A stretch of 64,000 nucleotides of DNA from Triatoma infestans (Eukaryota > Arthropoda > Insecta > Hemiptera > Reduviidae): contig JAAEAF010006618.1 in the NCBI GenBank assembly GCA_011037195.1, forward strand, positions 1-64,000, given 5' to 3'. Shown here in pieces: positions 47,085-58,135 of this stretch; within the stretch, counting starts at the first letter, position 1; each line of letters begins with the position of its first letter. The position numbers and the translations under genes are program-made. The notes beneath the pieces are model-generated. The model was not told the DNA's origin, searched no databases, and saw only the letters and a list, made by a program, of their open reading frames with translations.

Positions 47085-47500
47085 ATTCTCTTAAAACTTC
47101 CAAATTTACTACAACAGACAAGTAATACAAGTATACAAGTAATAACATTGTAGTCCAGAAGAGAGCGCCAATAATATTGAACCAATTTACATTTGAAATG
47201 TCACAAATTGCGTGGAATTACCTAAAATCAGTTTGTTATTCGGGAAAAATATTAAAAATAAAAGTGAGATTTAATGTAGGTGAAATTAGTATTTCATTTT
47301 TTAAATAAAATCGTTATAGTCATATTAGAGAAAATTCCAAAATCTCAAAAACCTCTAAACTATGTAAAACCTATGTAATGTCGCCATTATGGTCCAACTA
47401 TATTCTTGCAATATTTCTAAAGTACATTAATATTATATAGACGGTAGAACCATACTTTGACCTGAAAGATCTAGTCTCTAGCTACAGACAACACTGTCCA
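47085..47500 (-). repeat. diverged family A fragment
   Basis: TAAATAAAATCGTTATAGTC and similar internal-unit scraps. Confidence 0.4.
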
Positions 47501-47506
47501 TCACCG

Positions 47507-47615
47507 GACTGTGAGCTGTAGAGGATTTTAGGTAGAGAGAATCTAAGGGTAGCATGCTGGATTCCAATCCGGGTCGTTGCTAGTCCAGTACACTACCACT
47601 ACTCCCGTCCGAAGT
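47507..47615 (-). mobile_element. tRNA-like SINE unit, copy 1
   Basis: Read on the minus strand: head CTTCGGACGGGAGTAGTGGT, then CTAGCAACGACCCG and a B-box-like GGATTGGAATCC (complement of 47559-47570). A second copy is at 48906-49018. Confidence 0.65.
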
Positions 47616-48460
47616 TAATAATAATAATAATAATATAGTTTATTAAACAACACAAAATAAACATTTCTACAGCAAAACTTAAAACACAAAAAATATATCC
47701 GGCTTGGGAAACCCGTCAGCCGGAGGTTGATGTAAAGCAAAACCAATTTAAATCCTAATACCAATTGAACCTACAACTTCATATTACTAAAAACAATAAG
47801 TGACATCAATCAAAATGTAATAAATGCATAAAAGTAAAATTAATTACTAATTAATTTAAGGGATTAATGCTGCTAATTAAATGGAAAAATAAACTTTATC
47901 AAAATTACATAAATCAAAGAATAGTATAAAAATAACAAAATCTTATGATGTACATAAATAAATTGCAATTATACCAAATTAAGTTATATGATGAAAATTA
48001 AAAACAATCAGAAATTAAATTCCTGCACCAACTGAAAACGGTAGCGCCAAGCAGACCTGGCGAAATTTATGAGGCCATGACAGTCCAGAGCATTTAAATA
48101 ATCTCTCAGTGAATTCACAGCGAGGGTACGGACACCCAAATAACGTAATCGAAATTCCGTCAATATGGGGCAGACTGAGAGAAAGTGAACGATATCTTCT
48201 CTAGCATTTAAATTGCATAGAGAGCACGTCTGGACATCCCTCTCCAGCCAAGGAGTGTGATTCAGGTATAAAAGTTCACCTCTTAGCTTAAAAAGCCATC
48301 GCAAATGCTGAAGCGAGTATGTCATATTATCATCGTGCCGTTCAAAGGAAAATAGCTTCTCATTCAGATCCAACTGTCCATAATGTGAAAATCTAACGGA
48401 TGCCCTAGCTGACGCAATAACGTCCGCCCGATGAACCGTCTAATCCTGACTATCGAGTTG
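47616..48460 (-). mobile_element. LINE 3' fragment with TAA-type tail, copy 1
   Basis: The minus strand encodes FSHYGQLDLNEKLF, MTYSLQHLRWLFKLRGELLY and finger CSLCNLNAREDIVHFLSVC (~48225), ending RFQLVQEFNF and a stop near 48010. A ~390-bp 3'UTR ends in an (AAT)n run at 47616. CCGAAGTTA flanks it at 47609-47617 and 48461-48469. The C-terminal finger matches the LINE at 53.5-55.3 kb (CSMCNTNELESVFHFMATC). Confidence 0.82.
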
Positions 48461-48905
48461 CCGAAGTTAATAATAATAATAATATAGTTTATTAAACAAC
48501 ACAAAATAAACTATAGCAATTTAAACTAACACAAATTAAACTACCCAGTCAGTAATAGAGGGGCTAAACACACAGTCATATTTCTCCGCCAATCTTACCC
48601 AACTAACAAACCAATAGGGCTTTCTGCTTGATTACTTCCAATGCCAAAATTTTGGGTAGTCTAGATTGAGGCAGGTTCAACACCTTCAGACAGTAATTGA
48701 AATGCATCCTTAAAGAAACAACAACAGCAAATCCACACCCGTCTCCACATAGAGCATATAATTGGGGGTAATATTAGGCAGTGAATACAGTTTTTTAATA
48801 AAAAATCTTAACAACTGTTCTAACAAACACCTCATAGCGTTGATAGCCCCATATCTGAGCGGCATAACCGTCAATGGACTAGACACTGAATTAAACAATA
48901 AAAAC
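48461..48905 (-). mobile_element. LINE 3' fragment with TAA-type tail, copy 2
   Basis: The tail region (AATATAGTTTATTAAACAAC) is nearly identical to copy 1. The coding part reads LRYGAINAMRCLLEQLLRFF and LYSLPNITPNYMLYVETGVD, related to YGAQVWGG and LRLPQNTPDYVIVLEAQ of the 53.5-kb LINE. Most of the region between that and the tail is deleted. Confidence 0.75.
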
Positions 48906-49018
48906 TTCGGACAGTGAGCTGTAGAGGATTTTAGGAAAAGAAAATCTAAGGGCAGCATGCTGGATTCCAACCCGGGTCGTTGCTAGTCCAGCACACTACC
49001 ACTAATCCCGTCCGAAGT
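48906..49018 (-). mobile_element. tRNA-like SINE unit, copy 2
   Basis: Minus strand: TTCGGACGGGATTAGTGGTA (A-box-like, complement of 48994-49005), then a B-box-like GGGTTGGAATCC (complement of 48962-48973). Confidence 0.65.
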
Positions 49019-49099
49019 TAGAGATAGTTTAGAGAAAAGCATTAACGCTAAAACAAAAATAATAATATGATGCAGAATATAGGAAATTAAAAGAAAATT

Positions 49100-49311
49100 C
49101 GGTATTTTATCCGTCGTAGCATGTATATTAGTTTTGTTCCTGACCGTTTTCGGATTTTCATCCATCGTCAGAGCAGATTCACCAAGTTCGTGTAGAGAGT
49201 TCACTTCAACGAAATATTTCTGTAGACTCACACTTGTTGTTGTTGAACTTGCATGCTAATGCACTAATGAACTAATGAACTAATATGCATGCTACGACGG
49301 ATAAAATACCG
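49100..49311. mobile_element. family B foldback MITE, 212 bp
   Basis: Perfect 24-bp terminal inverted repeats at 49100-49123 and 49288-49311 (outer bases CGGTATTTTATCC). Three ACTAATGA units precede the right repeat. Non-coding. Partial copies are at 8.44-8.62 and 40.13-40.25 kb. Confidence 0.8.
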
Positions 49312-49460
49312 GATGTTTTCCAGCATTGCGAACCCACCCACATTTTCAACATTAAAAGAAAATCTTTGCAGCTATTTCCGAGACATGTCAAAATATCGTG
49401 TCAGTTGTGTTGATAGTACAATAGTTCCTACGATTATTTCGTTTTTAAAATATTTTGTTT

Positions 49461-49462
49461 AT

Positions 49463-49532
<70 letters not shown>
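49461..49532 (+). repeat. (ACAT)n(AC)n microsatellite
   Basis: About five ACAT units then about 26 AC units. Confidence 0.95.
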
Positions 49533-49534
<2 letters not shown>

Positions 49535-50109
49535 TATTCGCTAAAAATATTTTGTTTCTATTTCCCGTGAGAACATAATTTCTAAAATTTGACCAGATTG
49601 CAATACTTTCCTCTCACCATGGGTTACAGAAAGTGAAAAAAAAAAAATTACTTCCGGAAAGTAGCATTCACGATTGATTCATAGATTTTGGCCGAAACCA
49701 TTGTATCAGGCGCGTTGATGGGTATCTAAAACAAAATATTAAGTTTTTACATCCGGTATATGGTGTTTTATTCCGTTGAAAAGTCAACTTCAAAAAAATG
49801 TTTACATGATCATAATATTACTTCTTGTTGCAGTAAATGCGTGTAAACAATTATGAAAGTATTTCCTAGAAGGCTGTGCAAAGAAAGGATACGGTAAAAT
49901 GAATCATCCACTGACTTAACCGCAATAATGGGCTATAATGTAGAAACCGGTCTGACTGGTTGAAAAGAAAATGCAGTCCGCGGTGTTTGGCAAAGAAGTA
50001 CCTTTTACCTAGGCCAACTTGTTATTTCATTTTATTGCGCAGAAACACTTACATAGCTTTTCTTTGCCGCGATACACAGAGTTAACAAATTTTTCGTCAA
50101 TTTTAAAAA

Positions 50110-51075
50110 AAAATCTGGTGTGAAACACTCACACAACTTTCTCTTACTCCAGTTCTCAAAATAATAATTGACAAATTTTATAGTTTGTGTACCTAATTCA
50201 ATTAAACTCGTCGAAAACTGAAAAAACTGTCTAGTAAAAGCGCACTCCCGGTTTACTAATTTTCTTGAAACTTGGAATTTTTGCTATCTATTTATTTCTA
50301 ATTAATTTTGTTTGGATGATAGAATTTGTATAATCAACTATGATAGCACTTTAGAGAAAAACATAACCCCACCCCTCCTCCAAAAGTGCCCTTAAATGAA
50401 TTTTCCCAGAGAAATATTTTAAATAAAAGTTGTAGATCTCTGTATGTTTAGTATATATAGGAAGTTTCATGAAAATCGTCGGAGTCGTTTTTGAGAAAAT
50501 TGCGAAAAAACGAAAAAAATCATTTATAAGTGGGTAATGTTCCGGTTATCCGATTTTTTTGCAACTAGGAATTTCAACAACATATTCAATTCTAATTGAT
50601 ATTATTTAGATGATAGAATTGTCTAATAAACTGAAATAGCACTTCAGATGAAAACCTAACCCCACCCTCCCCCATAACTACCCTTAAATGAATTTTCCCA
50701 GAGAAATATTTCAAATAAAAGTTGTAGCTCTTTGTATGTGTAGTTGATATATCAAGTTTAAAGAAAATCGTCGGAGGCATTTTTGACAAAATTGCAAAAA
50801 TGTAAAAAAAAACAACTAGTAAAGGGGAACTTACAGTCGAGAATTTTAACAGATAACGTACTGTCAAATCCCATGGTGATACCTAAACGGAATATCAAGT
50901 TTCAACTTTCTATGGTTTTTCGTTTTTGAGATATGCTGTTCACATACCTACACACAGACCCACACACCATTTGCTAAAAATCACTTTTGGATTCAGGGGA
51001 CCTCGATACGGATATTTCCGGTGAAAATTTGACACGATTACAATACTTCCTCTTACTAGGAGTAAGAGAAAGTTT
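50110..51075 (-). repeat. family A repeat, full length
   Basis: One of the best preserved copies (966 bp): AAATCTGGTGTGAAACACTC at one end and CTCTTACTAGGAGTAAGAG at the other. Confidence 0.88.
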
Positions 51076-51577
51076 AAAAATGTATAATGATATAGAATGG
51101 GGGAAAATCACTTGACTGGTAAAATTTGGCATGTTCAAAATACTTCTTCCACATACCTGGAGTCAGAGAAATTTAATACTAAGCCCCCTCTCCCCAAATT
51201 CTTTAAGAAGAGTCCAACTTGTGCATCAATTCTATTTACTTTCCCATTTTTTCATTTTAATTATTTATTTGAGGGAAAACCCAGGGTGTCGATATTGATG
51301 TAATATTATTGGGAATATGAGAAATATATATACAAGTCATGACCTTGTCATGATAGCTTTTAAAGTTATTGACCCCTAAACGGAAAAAATAAAAAAACAA
51401 CGTTTTATCTGGAATTTTTACAATCCTATATTGTGTTTTATAGTAAACATGTAAGGAACGTAATGACGCAATGCAATTTTGGGATGATGAACAGCACATG
51501 CTGTTTACATCTTTACATTGTGTGTATACATGAATTGGGGACCTCTGAAAAACGAAAACAAAAGTTTTTTGTGAAAG

Positions 51578-51608
<31 letters not shown>

Positions 51609-52440
51609 CAATGAACAAAATATCTCAAAAACGAAAAATCGTAGGAAGCTAAAACTTGGTACTCCAAAAGATAGCGCCATTTAATATTGCACAAACTCCC
51701 AATAAAATTTGAATTCTAATGTTGCCGATTTCTCAAAAGCACCCCAAATATCTATTGTTGCGATAAAAAACAAACAATGTTTACCTAATTCTATAAACTC
51801 GCAATTCTCAACAAAATTTTTAAAATTCTATTCATATTTATAGTGTATATTAAATATTATAAAACTGGTAAAACCATACGTTAAAGCATTCATTTATAAG
51901 GAAACTTAACGTTACTGTTACCCAGAACCTTTCCCCCCCCCCGAAAGAAATTTCCTGGGAAAATGTTTCAAAAATGTAAGTGATAGGGATGCATTTGTAT
52001 AGCCGGTGAAATGTGATTGGTGTGTTGAGTTGTTGTGTGTTTGTAGCAGTAGTTGGTGTAGCACGAGCGGTTTAGTAAAAGGGCTTGTGAGTATATATGT
52101 TTAAGAGAGAAGTACCAGAAATAAGAAAGTAGCCACCACTGCCAACAATAAATATATTCTAATAAAATAATAACTACAAGTTATTTGCACAGAATGTATA
52201 AACTTATTAATATATTGTTGAACTGCACTGATTCTAAGATAGCGATTCCTGAAGTAATGTCTTGATGAATTGTCTGCTTTAGACTGTCTTGAAGGAATCT
52301 CTTCTAATGTTTGTTCAAATCTTCCCCTGTGAGAAGAAGGGGTAGACAATGCTATCAAGGTTCATGAATTCTTCCTCTTTTTGCGAACGAGCTTGCATTT
52401 TTCTCATAATTTTGATTATTTCAAATTAAAATAGATATAA
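51076..52440. other. no gene; diverged repeat scraps and a (TGTC)n run
   Basis: TGTC is repeated about seven times at 51582-51609, with family A left-part scraps around it (ATCTCAAAAACGAAAAATCG). The rest is unrecognised. Confidence 0.45.
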
Positions 52441-53300
52441 CTTCTTGCATCCATCACACCGGTATACTAACTTTAAAGAAAATCGTGAGAAACTGAAAAA
52501 AAAAAAAAACACCATTCAGTGACGTCGCACTTCCGGTTGATGCACTTTGGCCAAAACTTCGTGCCGGATGTGTTGGTAGTATCTAAACGGAATACCAAGT
52601 TTGAGCTTCCTGCACATTTTTCATTTTCAAGATATTTTGGTCAGACATATATACACAAAAACATAGACTGACTTATTCGCTAAAACATTTTCACTTCCTC
52701 TTCTTAGTTCTTTGAGATTTCGATCACCGGAAATACATGTTTTGAGCTCGGTCCCTTGAATACGAAAAAAAATGTTTTTAGCGAATCGTCTGCATATATA
52801 TATATATATGTGTGTGTGTGGTGTGTGTTAACAAAACATTTCAAAAACAAAAATTATCAACAAACTCAAAATTGGTATTCCATACAGCCGACTGTACTGA
52901 ATGTTTGTTTTTTTTCACTTTTTCGTAATTTTCTCAAAAACGGCTCCAACGATTTTCTTTAAATTTCCGACACTATCTAGACACATAAATACCTATCACT
53001 TTTATTTGGAACATTTTTTTCTCAGGAAATATTGATTTTTTGGGGGGGTTGTGGGGGGAACAGTATTGTTATGCTTTACTCTAAAGTACCACTTCAGTAT
53101 AATAAGTGGTTTTTACCATCTACATAATATTAACACACATTGGAAACATTGATACAATTCCAAATTTGAAGAAAATCGGTTAACCGGAAGTGTTACTTTA
53201 TAGAATATGTTTTCGATTTGGGGGGGGGGGATTTTCTCGATAACGGCTAAACTCGATTTCCATTGAACTTGGCATGCTATCTTCACAAATAAAAACGTAT
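52440..53300. repeat. two diverged family A copies, tail to tail
   Basis: The minus copy ends near 52690 (GTCGCACTTCCGGTTGATGC); the plus copy runs from ACTTCCTCTTCTTAGTTC through AACCGGAAGTGTTACTTTAT. Confidence 0.6.
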
Positions 53301-53479
53301 TTTTTTTTTATCTATATATATATAAATCTTATAAAAATTATCTATATATATATAAAAATTCAGCATCCGTATGTTTGTGGCCGCAAAACTCGAAAAGTAG
53401 TCGACTGATTGACTTGAAATTTTTACACAACATTGCATTTCTATATAAGAGTGTTTATATATATACTTTTTACTCAGAA

Positions 53480-55260
53480 ATTATATACTTTCTTTGTAGA
53501 CTTTTCAGCGGCTTTTGACCGGATTGACCGGCATGCCCTAATCTATAAACTGAATGAAATAGGTATCTCCACAAAGGTGATAAATATTATCAAGGACTTG
53601 TATGAGAGCACAGAAGTTGCTGTTTGGTATAAGGATGGGTTGTCAACCTTTTTTGAGAATACAATGGGTGTAAAACAGGGTTCTCTTTTGAGTCCCCTCC
53701 TTTTCACATTATTTGTAAATGATATTGAAGACAATTTATGTGGTGGGATTATTATAAATGGGGTTAAAGTAAAACTTCTCGCGTTTGCTGACGACTTGGC
53801 GTTAATAGCTTCAAGTCCTCACGAGTTGCAAAGATCTATAAATGAATTGGAAATTTATTGCACTAAATGGAACCTGAAAATTAATTTATCCAAGTCTAAA
53901 GTTGTTGTTTTCAAAAATGGTGGAAAGCCTTCTAAAAATGAAAAATGGAAGTTAGGAGTGGAAAAAGTAGAAGTTGTAAACTCTTATAAATATTTGGGAA
54001 TCAAGTTAACATCCTCTTTAAGTTTAACAGAGCATTTGAATGAGAAATTAGTTAAAGCTAAAACCGGTATTCATTCAATCTGAAAAAATTTTATTTTGAA
54101 TATAAATTTACCAATTTCTTCCAAAATTCAGGTGTTTAATGCACTGAGCCGAGCTATTATGTGCTACGGAGCCCAGGTATGGGGCGGGAGAAAATATAAA
54201 CAGGTTGACCGGTTATTTACTTTTTTTATAAAAAAATTACTAAGATTACCCCAGAATACGCCCGATTATGTTATAGTTTTAGAAGCCCAGATTGCACCAA
54301 TATATCTCTATACATTAAAGCTCCATCACGATTATTTAGTTAAAGTTTTAAATCTCCCAGAAAATAGATATCCTAAGCTTTTGGCGCTTGAGATAATTAA
54401 GAGAAATATTTACTGGTACCGGGACTTACAAAATATTAATAATGAGTGTGGCTTAACATATGATTTTAAAAACATTAGCTATAACGAATGGAATCACTTT
54501 TTATAAAACTTAGAGATAGAATTAAGTTAGCTATCACAGAAGCAGCAAATATTAAGGCGAGGAATTCTTTATTTAGTGTGACGTACAAACTATTACATTA
54601 TAATTTGAAAGATGAAGCAGCCTATTTTAATGATAATTTTAATACAAACGACATAGGGCTTATTATAAAGATGAGAGCTGAGCTATTAAATTTAAATTAT
54701 AAAAGATATAATAGTGGTGTGCCTCAAGTATGCTCAATGTGTAATACGAATGAATTGGAGTCTGTGTTTCATTTTATGGCGACATGTCCTATATTGAAGA
54801 AAGTTAGAATTTCTTATTTCAATAAGGATTTATTGACAATAGCCGAATTGACAGATTTTTAAACGGTAAAAAATGGAATGTAGTATTAAAATATTGCAGG
54901 ATGGCCCTTAACTACAGGCAACAACTTGTAGTAACACCTTGTAATCTTATATAAATATATATTTTGTTTTGTTTTATTGGTCCGAAGTTTTTATTTTACT
55001 TCAAAAGGAGATTTTCAGTTATGTTTTGAAAAAATTGTACTTTTATTTTATTTACTAATTTTTAATTATAATTTATTGTAAATTCCCCTCTCCCCTGATG
55101 GTTTATACCAAGGGTACCTGTCTTTATGTATAGATTATTTTTTGTCTTTACAGTAAAATTAATGATATGATTATTTGCTTTAATATGAACATCTTGATGA
55201 GTAATGTTTTCTTTTTGTAATGTTATTTTAAATAAAGACAGTTTATTATTATTATTATTA
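53480..55260 (+). mobile_element. LINE nested in the Helitron, 10-bp target-site duplication
   Basis: TTACTCAGAA is at 53470-53479 and 55261-55270. The element is 5'-truncated inside RT and ends in an (ATT)n tail. Siblings are the fragments at 47.6-48.9 kb. Confidence 0.9.
53492..54862 (+). pseudogene. reverse transcriptase and C-terminal finger of the nested LINE
   Basis: Motif A FVDFSAAFDRID, motif B GVKQGSLLSPLLFTLFVNDI, motif C LLAFADDLALIA and motif E SYKYLGIKL are in one frame to 54081 (stop after KTGIHSI). Later frames carry YGAQVWGGRKYKQ (54165), LRLPQNTPDYVI and finger CSMCNTNELESVFHFMATC (54732). Two frame breaks (near 54083 and 54500) and the missing N-terminus mean it is inactive, but catalytic Asp residues are intact. 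I-type or related clade from the trinucleotide tail and motifs. Confidence 0.88.
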
Positions 55261-55439
55261 TTACTCAGAAGTTCCCTCGGAAATGGGAAATTCTGAGCGT
55301 TTCGCGAGCTTGGCAGAAATAGCTAGAGCGTTGCGATGGTGGCGCGCTCTCTGAACCTCTTTCTCTTATATGTAGCTCTCACCGCCACCAGTCTCGAGCC
55401 CAGTATTAGTAGACAAGGTATTCCAAAGCATCGAAACAA

Positions 55440-56073
55440 ATTATCAAAATCACGCATGGTTAAGCGGAAGAGCCATTCTCTGCGGCTAAAAATGTCGACG
55501 TACTCGATATGAACAACATCAATTCTAAACAGAATCGCAGATGAAACAGTGACATACAAATCTATTGACACTCCGTGTTGGACCAAAGTAAAAAAGTTGT
55601 GAATTTTCCAACGGAATTTCTTAATTCACTCGATGTTCCCGGATTACCGCCACACATTCTAAATTTGAAAATTAGAGTGCCAATTATATTACTCCGAAAC
55701 ATCAATCAGCCAATGTTATGCAATGGTATACGACAGTAGTTAAATAATTGATGAATAATCTAATTGAAGCAACAATTCTCATTGGACCTCATAAAGGTGA
55801 AGACATACTACTTTCATAATACCACTCATTCCGACAGATATGGCGTTCGAGTTCAAACGACTTCAATTTCCAATACGCCTTGCGTTCGCTATGACTATCA
55901 ATAAAGCCCAAGGACCAATCTTTGCAAGTGTGCGGTTTGAATTAATAAAACGAATGCTTCTCTCATGGCAATTATATGTCGCATGCTCCAGAATCGGTAA
56001 ACCATCTGATCTATATGGTTATGCAGAAAACGGACAAACAAAAAATGAAGTCCATTCACTAGCTTTACAATAA
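55440..56073 (+). pseudogene. Helitron RepHel helicase C-terminus
   Basis: Broken frames give REWLSERAIL-like sequence, [57 protein letters not shown] and, in an open frame from 55840, FKRLQFPIRLAFAMTINKAQ, LYVACSRIGKPSDLYGYAEN. These are the last helicase motifs (PIF1-type V and VI) of Helitron proteins. The Rep nuclease and the first helicase motifs are absent. Confidence 0.87.
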
Positions 56074-56262
56074 AAAAAAGACTTTCAGGAGAAATATTTT
56101 TTCCTTCCTTCAGTTTTACAGCAACGCAAACTAGGGTATTAAATTGAATGATTTGTTTTTTGTTTTTTTTGCTGAATTCATGTTTACTATAATATTTCTA
56201 TTTACTTCCTTAATAATTAAAATCAGACTGACCACACGAAGCGTGGCCGGGGGTTTAGCTAG

Positions 56263-56820
56263 TGTGGAATATTTTTCAAAAAAAGAAAAAAAAAATTTTT
56301 TTGACAGTTGTGCGGAATTTGTGACGTTAATTTTAAATTTTATATTTTGATGGTCCAACGTTTTTAGAGCGCTCTATTGGGCCATAATATAATCATCACT
56401 TCTCTGTCTGAGATTAGTACGCCGATACTTATCCCCCACCACCTCTACATTTACCTTAGGGCAAATAAGTAAAATTTGAGCATACAGAAAATTTGTGATT
56501 GTGTGCCATTGTCATTCCAGTGTTTCACACAAGATTGTTTTTTTTTAGCGTTTTCAAAACATTTATTTCCGCTGAAAACTCAGCGGTCACGATACTTCCT
56601 GTTACAGAACTTCAAGAGCTCAGTTACAGTGATACATAAAAAATAGTAGTCATCACTAAAGTGATAAAAAAAAAGCTAAAGTAAAGTATTTCTTAGAATA
56701 CATATGGCCAGATGATTCACTAGTTTCACATATTTTGCAAATTAAAAACCCAAACAAAATTACTTTGTAATGAAAACACGATCATAATTAAAGCAGGTTC
56801 TTATTGGTTCTTGTTAGTTA
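56263..56820. other. no gene; family A left-end scrap
   Basis: TGTTTCACACAAGATTG (~56521) and CATTTATTTCCGCTGAAAAC (~56561) are family A remnants. Confidence 0.4.
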
Positions 56821-56860
56821 ATACGATGTCAATATCTTTAATTTTTGTTTCTCATTACAG

Positions 56861-57059
56861 TCCAGTATAATGCGGTATGTTTACATCTTTGGCGGATTTA
56901 AAAAAACAAGACAAGTTTCCAGGTCAACCACTAGGACTCCTGCTCCCCACTCCCGTTACCGGCACGTCCCCTACTCATAAAATACTGGCAGCATCCATTA
57001 TATATCCTAAAGGCCTCTTCGATCTTGAAGACCGTGCATATAAACTCGCCGAATACAAG
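56861..57059 (+). CDS. candidate coding exon of unknown gene
   Basis: A GC-richer open segment is bracketed by a good acceptor (TTTGTTTCTCATTACAG) and donor (AAG/GTAATTA). The open frame reads MFTSLADLKKQDKFPGQPLG..., then PTHKILAASIIYPKG and FDLEDRAYKLAEYK. I do not recognise the protein. It could be an exon of a host gene, an old pseudogene piece, or chance. Splicing straight onto the cathepsin B gene 2 acceptor at 58008 would put the two frames out of register. Confidence 0.35.
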
Positions 57060-57329
57060 GTAATTACAATAATATTTCATATCATTTCTTAAATTTTATT
57101 TAATATTTAAATTCTGTAAAATAGTTAATTAATTAATCATAGTTAGTAGCAAGTAATGATAGTTAATAGTTTAGTTAATCATAATTACAAACACTTTATT
57201 TTTTAATAAAATGATCTTTATTTCCAAGAATTTTATATACTTCATTTAACTGCTGCATTAATGTTATAATTTTCTTATTGGTTGTAAGAGAAAGTTTTTT
57301 TGAACTGGTAAAATTTTCAGAAATTTTCA

Positions 57330-57970
57330 AAAAATCTGGTGTGAAACACTCACACAACTTTCTCTTACTCCAATTCTCAAAATTATAATTGACAAATTTT
57401 ATACTTTGTGTACCAAATTTAATGAAATTCTTCGAAACCTGAAAAAATTGTCCAGTAAAAGCGCACATCCGGTTTACTAATTTTCTTGAAACTCGGTATT
57501 TTGGCCATCTATTTATTTCTAATTAATTTTGATTGAATGATAGAATTGTATAATCAACTATGATACCATTTTAGAGAAACCCATAACCCCACCCCTCCCC
57601 TAAAAGTGCCCTTAAATGAATTTTCCCAGTGAAATATTTCAAATAAAAGTTGTAGCTCTTTGTATGTGTAGTTCATATACAAAGTTTGAAGAAAATCGTC
57701 GGAGCAATTTTTGAGAGAAATGCAAAAAAGTAAAAAAAACAACAAGTAAAGTGGTACTTCCGGTTGAAGAATTTTGACAGATGATCCACTGTCAGATACA
57801 CAAACGGAATATCAAGTCAACTTTCTACGGTTTTTCGTTTTTTAGCTGTGCTGTTCACATACATACACACACACACACACACACATACACCATTTGCAGA
57901 AACCACTTTTTTGGACTCAGGGAACCTCAAAAGGGATACTTCCTCTTACTAGGAGTGGGAGAAAGTAAAA
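57330..57970 (-). repeat. family A copy just upstream of cathepsin B gene 2
   Basis: Good ends (AAAATCTGGTGTGAAACACT; CTCTTACTAGGAGTGGGAG), ~640 bp, one internal unit short. It stops about 43 bp before the gene 2 ATG and carries a CA microsatellite (~57856-57885). Confidence 0.82.
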
Positions 57971-58012
57971 AAACTAAGTTATACAATACAATAATTATAA
58001 TTTTACAGAAAA

Positions 58013-58135
58013 ATGAAATTAGTTTATATATTTTTATTGGTACTTGGCTCAATATTGGCTGCCAGGCAACCGCCTTCGGATCCACTGTCTGACGAGTTTA
58101 TTAAACATATAAATTCACTGAACACAACGTGGCAG
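58013..58135 (+). CDS. cathepsin B gene 2, coding exon 1
   Basis: The exon encodes 41 residues: signal peptide, then propeptide DPLSDEFIKHINSLNTTWQ. Phase 0 donor GTGAAA. The ATG is four bases after TTTTACAG, the same arrangement as in gene 1. Confidence 0.9.

Larger units (their letters stand above)
49060..49860. repeat. diverged family A pieces around a MITE and a CA microsatellite
   Basis: Internal-unit and left-end scraps (49340-49640, closing CACCATGGGTTACAGAAAGT; 49640-49860) flank the element at 49100-49311. Confidence 0.45.
53311..56262 (+). mobile_element. Helitron remnant, split by a LINE
   Basis: The 5' end is TCTATATATATATAAA after an A (53311, with a second start at 53341). The 3' end is a hairpin CCACACGAAGCGTGG followed by CCGGGGGTTTAGCTAG and a host T (CTAG at 56259-56262). 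This is Helitron structure (TC...CTRR, A^T target). Without the nested LINE it is ~1.2 kb, keeping only the end of the helicase. Confidence 0.88.

Noticed and set aside
48710..49231. tRNA genes at the tRNA-like blocks
   Set aside because: The blocks have A- and B-box-like motifs but no acceptor stem or anticodon arm I could fold; they repeat as a ~110-bp unit, so SINE is the better reading.
57781..58092. 103-codon frame overlapping the start of cathepsin B gene 2
   Set aside because: It is a frame of the family A repeat running out of phase into exon 1.
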